DNA of 64,000 bases from Ancylostoma caninum (Eukaryota > Nematoda > Chromadorea > Rhabditida > Ancylostomatidae): the NCBI GenBank assembly GCA_037903475.1, contig JBAJFG010000620.1, positions 558,001 to 622,000 of the forward strand, given 5' to 3'. The position numbers and the translations under genes are program-made. Shown here in pieces: positions 13,216 to 24,900 of the stretch (within the stretch, counting starts at the first letter, position 1; each line of letters starts with the position of its first letter). The notes below the pieces were generated by a model that had not been told where the DNA came from, did no database searches, and was given only the letters and a program-made list of their open reading frames with translations.

Positions 13216-13255
13216 CTCAACCCTACCCCACAGGGCGCTGTGGGGTAGGGTTGAG
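13216..13255. repeat. Perfect 18-bp inverted repeat
   Basis: CTCAACCCTACCCCACAG and its exact reverse complement are separated by the 4-nt loop GGCG. The sequence is C-rich on one arm and G-rich on the other, within AT-rich surroundings. It abuts repeat copy B and could be a foldback insertion. Confidence 0.92.
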
Positions 13256-16200
13256 GGGGGGGATGAGGGCGTCTTTCCCGAGGATGGATCACCGAAATTT
13301 TAAAAAAGTACTTTGTATAACAGTTAGAAACTTTGCATCAGTTCATTTTTGTTCGTTCATTTTCTCTATTGTTTTGCGTACGTTTGTTTTTGTTTAATAT
13401 TAAGTTTAACGAAATTAGAAAAATCTTATCGTCTTTAGCCATGAAATTCTGGCCATCCGGGTCCGCAAACTGGCGGTGACCAATCTTCCTTCATCACGCG
13501 TCCTTCCTCCTCCCCTGAATGCTCATTTCTGAGTAGGCCACTGGTGATGGAATAAGCTCTGGAATGCCTGTTTCAGTATGTATGATTTGTAATAGTTCGT
13601 ATGTAAATACAAATGATTACGTAGATTTCGTAGATGTAACACATACAAGTATGAGAAAATTGTCTGTGTAACCGCTCACGCGTTTTTAGCCATTTCCTCC
13701 TTCGCCTTCAAAAATATTAGCTGGACTCCGTTTTCTCCACTTGCTTTCGGCTCTCGCGAATAGCTGAGAGAAGGATGAGAGGGAACTCAGGAAAATCCCC
13801 TAAAATTTGAAGCTGCAAGAAGACGTTGTGCCAGGAACTCGAAAGTGTGCAGAATTTTCAAAAATTTTCGCATCAGAGCGCTGAAATGCTTCAGACACTG
13901 CAGTAATCTTTGGCATTAATGTCCTCGTGATGTTTTCTTCTTTGTGACTGATGGATTTTGTAAAGCCACTATTTTTGTAGAAGTGGCTGATCCACACTCA
14001 TCTACAATATTATGGTAGTGGAAAAGCATGGACTTATCTGAGTTTCTATTCTAGGAATGTATTTACGTCATTTTGCCATACCCATACGACCGTAGACTTG
14101 TACATTGCCGACAAAATGTCCCTGCAATACGAAGAATTTGTATCCTCGACTCCTATGAGTGATTAAATGCAGCACCCGCGGAAAATTTCGTCACCGTGAT
14201 TTGAGCAGTCCTATTCCATAGGTCTTCTTTGAGGAACCCGCATAGGTAAGATGGTCAGTTTTCTCTAAACTCATGGAACAAGCAAACAGCTGATTTGTGT
14301 CACACTACAGTTCGTCCGGAGATAGTTAGACGGACAGCATGACTAACTTATTAAACCCTATGAAGAAATTGCCGTAGGCGATGCAACTTCCATAAAAACA
14401 CTGGAACGATCGCTCAGACTCAACAGTATTCAAAATGTAAGACAATTCAAGATCAATTTACCCTTAAAAACAAAGCGCCTTCGAGGTATTGTGTACATGG
14501 TGGAAGTAAAGTTACAAATTACATCAGTTTAGTTTTAGCCCGCATTTTAATCTGGCTGCCTACAACAAAACCTTTAAACACCAGCATCGCCGCCTATGTC
14601 ATCTTAAAATACCGGGAATAGCTCTCTCCTCAATCACATTTGAGTCAATTGAAATTATTGCTCCCAGTTAATGATGAAGAGCAGAACCCGGTTACATTAT
14701 ATTTCAGGCCAAAAATCCGAACTCATCAAATGTAATTTCTTGTGGACCTGGTAACAAATAGTAGGCCAGTCTTGGCATTTGGGGGATGACGTCACGTATT
14801 ACCTGAGCTATTGTGTTTGCATTGATGAAGCGTTTGAAATCTATCCTATGACTATTAATTTTCAAATATTCGACAAACTTATGGTGCATTAAGATAAAGC
14901 TGGCCGATTTTCGCAACGCTTACTTTCTGTTCGTATCGTTATCAAGGCCTGCGAATTAGAGTCAGCCGAAATCTATAGTCACTCTAGTATGCAAACTAAT
15001 GATTGACTTGCTAGAGAAACCGATATGGAGGGTTGGTAAGCGGTGCTGACATCGGCCATGTCCATCCTAATGGACTGTACACTGAAAATTCGGGCTTGCT
15101 TTGGTTCACTGAACAGTTCGAAAACTGAAGTTTTGTTGCACAGATAATTTTCGGCTACCGCGTGGATACATCAACTCATTTAATATTGCTTCTTTGGTGG
15201 CACAACTGGCGAAACAAGTCTGGAGTCTTTCTATTCCACCATCCGTGTTGCTCGGCAGCACGCTCCCTATACGCGGTCTCTCAGATGTGGAAAGACTACT
15301 TCAGAACGCATCATATGGTCCAGACTACCTTATTTGGAAAAATCAACGATCGCAATAGGTTGTCAAATGAGTTCTTTCGTTTTGTTTCCACTTTCGAAGT
15401 TTCGAGAGAGGTGAGGGCTCGAGGGAGCCGTGAGATTCCGCTGAATACTATTACGTACGAATGCTAAATCTTAAATTTTGACCTTTTTGGGTAAAAACTT
15501 TAACATCATAAAAGTTTGCATGCGCAGTGAGGACATTAGAAGCTTTATGCATTAGCAGTGACCTGCTGCATTATTTATTCTTTATTAAGACTAAAAATCC
15601 CAGGCGTGACCTTGAAAGAATTTATGGACAAATGTTTCAGAGGTGGTTTTTTCTTGGCCAGTACTCCCTCCATGTGGAGTACCCAAGGTAATTGTTCGAC
15701 ACGAAACACAGAAATTCGCTTTTTTTTTTTGTTCCTTACATCGACTTCCTTGTCGGTTCACTTCGCTCCTTACCAGAATTGCTGTCAAGGATTTGTGAAT
15801 GCTAGATCTACGTATTACACGAGTAAATTTCGAATTCTACTTCAAATTTCATAGTGAAGCGACTATTTCCTAAATTATTTGCAGCTACGAATTAACGCAC
15901 TATTGGCATGTGCTTTTTCACGAACAAAGTATGTCATAAAGGTTCCTAACACACTTCCACATTTGAATTGTCTCCTATATCTCGTTTCCACGAATTGGTT
16001 GGTATGCAGGAATCTGATAAGGAGTAAAATGAACTAAGTGAGTTTTTTTTTGTCATTTTTTTCTCTTGAGCATCTATCGAGGGCACTGTATACTATTAGC
16101 GAAGAAGCTGTTTGGAAGAATGGAGGAGTCTTACTGTATAGAAAGTTTTTCAGACTTTCCCAGTTTTGAAAAGGGCTAATGTTTACTGAGTAACGCTGTT

Positions 16201-16489
16201 ACAGTGCTAACATTCGTTGCTTTTAGAACATTTTTTCATTTTGTCATTTTATAGGCTGCATGTATGGCCACCTAAAAACTTTCAGCATTTACTATATTAG
16301 GATCTTTTTAGTGTAAACTTGGCAGTGGATCATGAAAAAAAATCATTCTTTTCTCAGTGCCTCACTTTCTGTCCCTAGAATGAACTATAACTTTACTGTG
16401 ACAGAAGCCCCAGTGAAGATCCTCCGTTGCTTTCTTTTTAAGCGTTTTATTTTTATTCTTTGATGTGCACACCTTTGCGGTGCATCAAG

Positions 16490-16520
<31 letters not shown>

Positions 16521-18960
16521 ACAGTCTTTAATATATCTACCTATAATCGTGGAACAAACTGCATTCTAAATTCTGCCAAAGAAATGGGCTCGGCCTGTCC
16601 ACTAAAAGGCCCAGATTGCCTTGTCCGAAAATTCTGTGACATTTTATATTTGTATTTAGCACTGATGAGATGGAAAGATCATGAACTTCGCGACTCTGAC
16701 AGCAATAGATGCTGTTTTGTCGGGATAGGGCGTAGTCTCTCAAAGTTAATATTCTCACATGGAAACCCTGTCACCTCCTCTGCGTCAAGAAAGCGCACCA
16801 AGGCTAGTCGCTGTTTGCAAGGAACACTTTCGGTATCAGAAGTAAGCATTTTGGAGAAGCATGACTTTCTTTGGAATCCCTAGAGAATACTTGACCATTT
16901 GTTCCAAGGAGATAATACCTTTATGATCCGCTATGCTTGCTTCCATAACAGAATGGCTGGCTTTGTTTTCAGAAAACGGCCGAGGCGGAAAAAAAGTTGA
17001 TATCATACATGACCATGCTGTCACAAGAATTCTGAATTAGGGTTGACAGAAATTTCGGGACATGCGACTTAGAATACCACTCAACTCTTTTTTTTTCACC
17101 GGAGCCGCCTTTTATTAGGCCTTTAAGGACAACTTTTGCTACATGAAATTCGACAACCGAGGTCAACTCGAAAATAAAAAGTTGAACTTCAACGATGCAG
17201 CTGGGGCTTGTTTCTGGAGCAGAACAAACAGGGTTCTATTCTGATTCAAGAGAACGATTCGTTTATATATAGTGGAGGGGCAGTTTTTGCAGAACTTCCT
17301 GTCGAAACCAGTAAAAATACGGTATTAACATGATAGCTTGCAGAACTCTCTCGCTTTTTCTTGTAGTTTTATTTTCGATTTATTAGGTCGTAAACCCCAG
17401 GTTGGCCTTAAATTACGTCGTAAATCGTTATTAAGAAGTCGTAGCTTGTACTCTGTAAATCGTACATAGTTTGGAAGTAATTAATTCAATCCATCTTCAT
17501 TTACTTTCTATTTATTTTCACTCCTGCTACCCATTAGAATGAGGATAACAAAGAAAGTGACAATTGTCAAGGAGGCTTTTGGAAGTGCAGTACAAGTTTA
17601 TACTTCATTTGTATCGTAGGCTGAATGAGACGCTCTTACGTATCGAACCTTGGGCATTACTGATAACGAAATACTTATGAAACCTACAAAGTATCGAATT
17701 TGAGTAAATTCTTAGCTAACGACGCGTGATGGTTTCCAGAGCGGGTGTGGCCTGACGAACCACGTCTCCTTCCAGAGACCGATGTGATTCCATTTGCGTG
17801 CTGATAGAGCCCAGGACCCGTCCTGTCAGCTCCTCTGGCCAAACTTTCCGTGCACTTTCCAAGCACATCTTGCCCTGGAGTTTATCTAATTAACCGAATT
17901 CGTCCCCCCATTGAAGACGGGGCCCAATTAGAAATTCTCGGCGACTAAGCGGCGATTCCGCGGCGGTGCCTCGGCGCTCGCCAAGGATTTCTGCTCAGCG
18001 GATTAGAGCACGATCAGCTCGTCCTCTACGAATTAATAGCCTATCTGGCGTATCCGAATCGTGTTTCCTCGCCGGAGACGTCCGTCCCTCGTTCGACGAC
18101 CTTTAGTTTATATTTGAATTATTGATCGCTGCCAGAGCAAAACTCTGCAATTGTCACATTGTCTGTTGTGCATCGCAGTTGTTTCCAGTTTCGACGGAAT
18201 TACGTCGACTCCATTTCCTTGCATGTCGCCTCGTCTGCTCCTCAGCATTTTTTTTTTGCCATTTGGAGAGCATCTCATGATGGCAAATGCACTTTGTTCG
18301 CGTCGCTGCTTCCTCCTCCAGCAGTTCGGGGCTTTAGTGCTTTCTAAGCAATTCGAAATGGGCACTGAGAAAATTTCTGCCAGAATGGAATGGCGCAGTT
18401 AGTCGGGCCCAGTGGGAAAACCCCTTGGGTGCTTGGAATCGGGATTTTCGTGCTCTTGTGCGTGGTTAAAACTGAAAATGTTCCAATTGGACGGTCAAAT
18501 TCCATTTGGAAGGTCCATGTAGACAAAATCTGCTTCAAAAGCAATGAAGGTTGAGCATTCGCGCTCACTATCTTCCCTTCTCACCACCTTCTTCAATTTA
18601 GCACACTTTCCCGCGTTCTTTCCCTCTCTGAAGTCTCTCCAACTCCTTTCCCAGTGAAGTGAATTATATCATGGCATAGTGCTCGTCACTGAAATTCGTA
18701 GCGGCCGGAGTCATAGTAGCTGCCCTGAGTATGTACTCTGCATTAGTTTGGAGCTCTAATTCCAAGCACTCTCTCAATCCGTTCTTCTTCGTGCCGGAAA
18801 CCAACGCTGGAAGCCTCCACCGCAACTTTTTGTTGGATAGGTGTTTTAAAAAATACAGCAAAGCTATACTGATTTATTTTAGTACTGTTGCTAAGCTCGT
18901 TTTCCTGAACGAACACAGCGATTAACCCCTTGAAAATCAACACTTAACTCGAATTTTCAG
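13256..18960. other. Upstream region of the atlastin gene, no gene recognised
   Basis: AT-rich DNA without a recognisable ORF. It contains an (AAAT)n run at 16491-16520 and a GC-rich, stop-poor patch at about 17,690-18,110 and again to about 18,400. These are the nearest candidates for promoter or 5' untranslated sequence of atlastin. No TATA or other element can be assigned with confidence. Confidence 0.45.
16480..16521 (+). repeat. (AAAT)n run after GGTGCATCAA, likely retroelement 3' tail
   Basis: GGTGCATCAAGT is followed by about seven AAAT repeats. The same word pair appears inverted at 33898-33928. A specific word joined to a short tandem A-rich run is typical of the 3' ends of non-LTR retrotransposons and SINEs. 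No element body was recognised upstream. Confidence 0.55.
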
Positions 18961-21900
18961 ATGTCGTTCGACTTCGACCTCACAGCGCCGTTCCTGCCCG
19001 AATTCAGTACAAAGGATCAGAGCGAGCATCGACACAAAATTCGGCCCGTGCAGGTAGGAAAACGAGAATAGTAGCAATACATTATGAAGAAACCAGAAAA
19101 TTCAATAGCGATCCACTGTTGAACAAAAAAAAACTCGAAGTGGAATTACATAGATCTTTAGGGACCACATGTACTTAGGAGTAAGTAAGGAGATCCCGGT
19201 TTTCATGCAGAACTTCGCTTATTATGTACTCTCGAATCTGCATTATAATTTCTACTTGCCTCCTCTTGTTGTTTTACACCTACTGTTGAACTTCATTATA
19301 CCGATTTTTACAATGTTGCATGGTATTTTGCGGAGCGTGCAGGCATCCTGGAATGTGTGGCAACCTTTGACTTCTAAATCTTCGAATGTTCTGGTTCCGT
19401 TCTCTATCTGATCTTTGATCTCAGAAGACCTGCTGGAATTCTGAAAGCTTTTCAAATCCTCTAGGGATGGACATCCTTTGTTGATTTATTCTTTCCACAA
19501 CAAAAAAGTGTCTGCATGAACATCGATGAGCTGACACTAATTTTTGTCTCCTTTCTAAAAAATCTACTCCTGGTGACAAATGCAGAAATAGATATGCAAA
19601 TAAATGAATATGTATTGTGCAGCCCCCCCCCCTCCCCCCTCCCAACGGAGAATGGGTCGCCAAATTCTTGAAATTACTTCAGAAAACAAACTTGTGTAAA
19701 ACTTGTATTAGTTTACTTTCAATTCTCTATTATTATCATTGTTTTTGAATGATTTTCATTAATTATTACCTGTTATGATAAATGTGATAAATATTTTTAT
19801 TAGTTTTATGTTCCGTTTTGGTCTCCAGTGCGAAAGAGACCCCACTTTTTTCTTCCCCCCCCCTCTTGCCCACTTTCTGCCTCTGCCACTGGTACCTACG
19901 TGCTTTATACCATTATTTTTATTTTTAGCATGTACATTTCACTGAATGTGCTTTTTGTCGTTCTAATAAAAAAGAACAAGTCATAGTCCTTACAATTCGT
20001 TTTTGTTCAACAGCATTATTTCATGCATAGTGTTTCGTAAAATAGAGTAAAGTAGTGTCTATGATTACCGACTTGTATGATTACTGATGTAAATCCTTCC
20101 GCTTCGATGGCGGAGGATTGGCAAGCGGGAGTAGCACTTTCCAGCTCCACCGAAGGGAAGAAGGGGTTCCGTGTACCTGCAAGGATTGTGGGAAACAAAA
20201 GGACACCCTTTGTCTCCCTTGCTATTCACTACTCATTTGGGCCCTGCTTCTTCTTTGTCAACATCTTTGATTCGTAGAGATGATGTGTTTTTCACCTCCG
20301 CTTTGCAGAAATCCAGAAGGCCAATCCGGAAGCCTGCAAATTTTAATCAAATGAAGGTCACCTGAGTATGAATGACCGACGAGACTGATTTGCGAGCAAT
20401 TGCTTATTTAATATGGAATTATGACTTCCGAAAGAAATGTTGGACAAATGAGTTCGTGAAGCAATCTGTCTGCAGCAGCAACCAACCGTGTCTGTTGACT
20501 TTTGTTACCAGCAAAGATTGTCAAAAAAAAAAAAAAGAATTATTGTAAATCGATGTGGTATAGTTCTACGTAGGCGAGAAAAGAGAACCCAGATCACTTT
20601 TCGTAGCGTGAGGGTCTTTATTTTAACCCATTGACGACCGCTCTTTTTTGCATGGTTTCGTTTGAGGGACAATTACACCTTAGTGTCAGCGGATTCTTTG
20701 GATGGTAACGCAATACTTATAGATCAACAAGATCATGAAAATATGCACTGCAATTTTTATAAAAACTTTAGAGCTGAGTATGAATCAGAACGTGAGAAAA
20801 GTATTAGGTTGTTGCGAAATTAATCGCCGAAATGGACCCTTCAGTTCAAAGTATTGTAACTCGGCTCAAACACCACCTCAGTTAGCACACGCTCAAATTC
20901 AGTAAGTCCTCCTCGACAGTACAGCATAAATTGCACTCCTCTAATGCTGAAAATGAGACCACAAGATTTCGCAAACTTTCGGAAGGCGATTTCAGCATGC
21001 TCCAATTCAGAAATCTGTTGCTGTCGTAGGATAGCGTCTCGAGCTCAGGAAAAGTATAAACAGTAGGGTAATGGTCTAAGGGGAATACGTGAGAACTTCA
21101 ATGCCTCACTGCACCAGTTTTTGCCGCGTGAGTTTTGGAAAGTGAGGCTTAACGTTAGCCTGGAGCAGGGGAAAACGTGATTCTGTTCGCCACTGCCAAC
21201 CACATCTACAGCAGAGTTTTGAACGCCAACTCAAAATTAGAGTACCAGCACTCTGCTGTCAATGTCTGACTAGCTTGGGGAAGGCTGCTGTGGATCACAC
21301 TCTTACAGCACCAGCAAATTGCTGACGCAACCTCCCTAATGTGAAGATATAATTCAGAAAATCTTAGAGATGGAAGGACATGTCTACCGATATAGATTTG
21401 CGCTACTTTTCATCGTAGCAATAGCAAAACAAAACGGCAGAACCAAGCTTCAACTATAGTTAGTATACGGTCTAGAAATGGGTAGTTTTCGGGGCGAAAA
21501 ATCGAGTTAGAAAAGATCTCATGGAGGGTTGAGACGTTGGTCATCTTTCAGATGGTGGAGTGTTGACTTCCGCACCTTTTTTGCCATGTCGATTGAAGTT
21601 GAATGTTTCGGAACTACAGTGAGCATCCAACCCTGTCCTCAACGTCCACATGTTAGGACACGGTTGAGTTTCCTGTTGACTCTCCTCAACGCTTGATCGT
21701 CAGAAAGCAACTTATTGTTATGACCGTGGTTGCCTTGGCGATCAAAATCGACAGAAGAAAAGTTCGCGATTCAATAGCCCACTGCTCTTTGGGAAGGCGA
21801 TCCTAAGCCAAAACAAATGCAAGATTACCGCGTACCTCCGACAAAAACTGATCGAGTTTGAAGTCATTAACCATAATCAGCCGAAAATCGCGTTGGGTCA

Positions 21901-24900
21901 TCACCTGTTAGCGGCTTCATAAAATTCCTCAAGAAAGAGCTAGCCAAAATGTTCGAGCAGCATTCGAAAGAGCAAAGAAGCTTTACCAGATGATTACATG
22001 AGTTGTGCTGGAATTGCCCAAACAGGGCAGAAGAGAAAAGTTTCGTTGAGCATACTCCAAAACGGCAATTATTTAGCTGTAAAACTATGGATGCGCTTTT
22101 TCCCGAGGAACAAATTTTGTTCTAAAAAACGACGATAGCAGAACGCCTCAATCAAAATTATACGTACAGTTACTCTCAACTACTCATCCGCGTTCCCCAT
22201 GCAGGAAATGAGGTTCCCTCTTGGGAAAGTCACTGCCCTGTGAGTCGTAACAGTCGCTTACCCAAACCCCTACTTTTTTCGTGCTCTTTGAAAATTTTCT
22301 TCACGAGGAAAGAATCCTAGCTAGAAGTAACATGTGCTATGATAGTGGGGAGTCGTGGCTACGTGGTGGCTGAGAAAGGACTTTCCAACTTATTTCTCCA
22401 GATTTTGTTGGGTATTTTTCCTCGCCTTCGGATCGGTCAGGTTGTGACCATTTTCTGGTAATCGTTGTTCTGACAAGACGATGGTGAACTGGCTGACTTA
22501 TGTGTCCCAAATGTTGAAGGTAGAAATGTGCCGTAACGGTCTGCATGAAACTTAGCCCCTCCCATCAGATCACTCCTCTCATATTTTACCATGAAGACAA
22601 TGTCTTCTTCGGTACGTGGGCAACCATGTTTGGAGCTGTATGGCGTTGCTCTCTTTCACTGCACCGCAGCCATTTTTTGCGAATGCTTTCGCAATATGCC
22701 CCTCTCCTAATAGGTATTAAATTGTTTCAAGAAACCTGTTATCCAAGGTGCTACATAGAAGAATTTGTTCGATGGCGGTTTCCACCATAACCAGACCACT
22801 CTAGTTGGCAGCCTTTCAAATTTTTTTGAAAATCAAAAATTGAGTTCTCCCAACCAGCTCATAAGTCAATAGGTGCGCAAGAAAATGCTCTTCATACTAC
22901 TCTAGAAAGTTGAGCATATACCTTCAATAACACTCTGATAGAGACGAAAAAGTATGACAAGGTCATATTTTATTCTTCGTGAAGCAAGCGAAGGGATTTT
23001 AAATATGCAGTTACGTGCAGAGGCCGCAGGAATGTTGCTGTAGTCATACCCATGTACCCTTTTCCGAAGTTTTCTAGTAAAACTGTTTTGTACAGCTTCA
23101 ATTCTCGAAATTGAGCGTTTGGATTTCGGTCTGAAAGCTGTAACTCAATATTCAAGAATTGGCCGCACATAAGATTTGTAAGCTTGTAAAAGATAGGTAG
23201 GTGACTTTGTACACAAGGATTTGAAAATGTTATGGACAATTTTATCCGCCTTTGTTGCGATAATATTGCAATAGTCATCAAACATCAGTTTTGTATCAAA
23301 AGTGAAACCCAAGTCGCGAATGGTTTCAATGCTGTCTAGTTGACTCTCTCCAAGGTAATAAATGTTCCTTGCTCCTCGCTGACCGAGATAGAACAGCTTT
23401 TTAGGACTCGATAAGGGGAGCTTCCATGTTTCTGACCAGCCAGCAATTGCTGTAATTGCTGATTGGAGAGCAATATGACCATCATTGCTGTATATATTTT
23501 TACGTCATCAGCAAAGATTTTGCAGGAGACATTGTACTGATTGACCAAACTAGAAATCTCACCAGTATATATGATAAAAAGTGCAGGCGACAAAACGCCA
23601 CCCTGTGGTACATCACTCGTCACCGAACATGTTTCAGAAAAAGATTCATTGATTCTGACCTGAAATGACCTCCCAGAGGTGAAATTTTTAATCCAGCTTG
23701 TAATTCTTGGGTGTAGGCCAATCTTTTAAAGCTTGAATATGAGCTCATTGAAAGGTACCTTATCAAAAGCTTTGGCAAAATCAAAGTAAACGACGTCAAC
23801 GTTGATTTTTTGGTCAAATGCCTTCGTCCAATCTTGTAGAGCCGAAAGCATCAGAGTTTCTGTGGATCTACCAGCACTGAACCCAAACTGTTCATCAGGA
23901 AGAATACTTTTAGTTTCTATATGCTCAACTATTGCGCACTTGAGAATTTTTTCGAAAACCCGTGCAAACACAGAGGTAATGCTAATGCGACGGTAATTGG
24001 ATGCTAGGTAGTAAGGTGGGTATTGGTGTGACAAATGCATGTTTCCAGCTGTTTGGTACATCACTATCCATAAAACTGAAATTGAAAATGTATTCAAGGG
24101 GGTAAGCAAGAGCAACAGCGACCTTGCGAATGAAGTAGGGTGGGACTCCATCAGGAGTAATAGAGTAAGATAACGGTAAGTGACAAAGCAATTCATAAGT
24201 ACTCTCTTTATAAAACCAAACCGAACTGTCAATAGAACAAGAAGGTGTTTCCGCCTGTGCCCATTCCACAGTGGAAGGATACTCAGAAAAGGACTTCTGG
24301 AACTGTTTTGCAAAGACTGACGCCTTTGCTGAATCATCGCTAACAGTTGTACCATCATCATTCCATAGAGTAGGAATATGTGCAGACCGTTTCAGCCTCG
24401 AATTGAAAAGCTTATAGAAAGAGAATTTTTTAGGACTCTGAAGTAATTCTCGTTCAATGTATCTGTTATATTTCTTAAGAAGGCGATCGAACTTGTCTCT
24501 AATAATTTTAAAATGATTAACGTTTCTCTGGCAAGAACTGCGTTGCGATTTCACCCAAGCTTTTTCCCTTTGTTCAAAAAGTCTTATCAAGTCGGGCGGA
24601 AGATTTCCATAGCTTACTGGTTGCTTTTCGACGGGAACGAAGTTCTGGATGCAGTGATGCAAAACCGATAAGAAGAATTCGTATTTATCCTTCGAAGATG
24701 AAAATCTTTCAAGAATTGCACGCCAATCTAGCGAGCATAAGAATTGACAATGTGTCATAGTTTGCTTTGGAGTAAACCCTACACAATCGGTAGTCCGGAG
24801 GGTCGAAATTAGTGAAAATTCTGTATGATAGGCAACAATGGTCACTAGTTCCTATGGGCGAGCTCACGATAACATTCTTGATTAAATCTTTATGGCTAAT

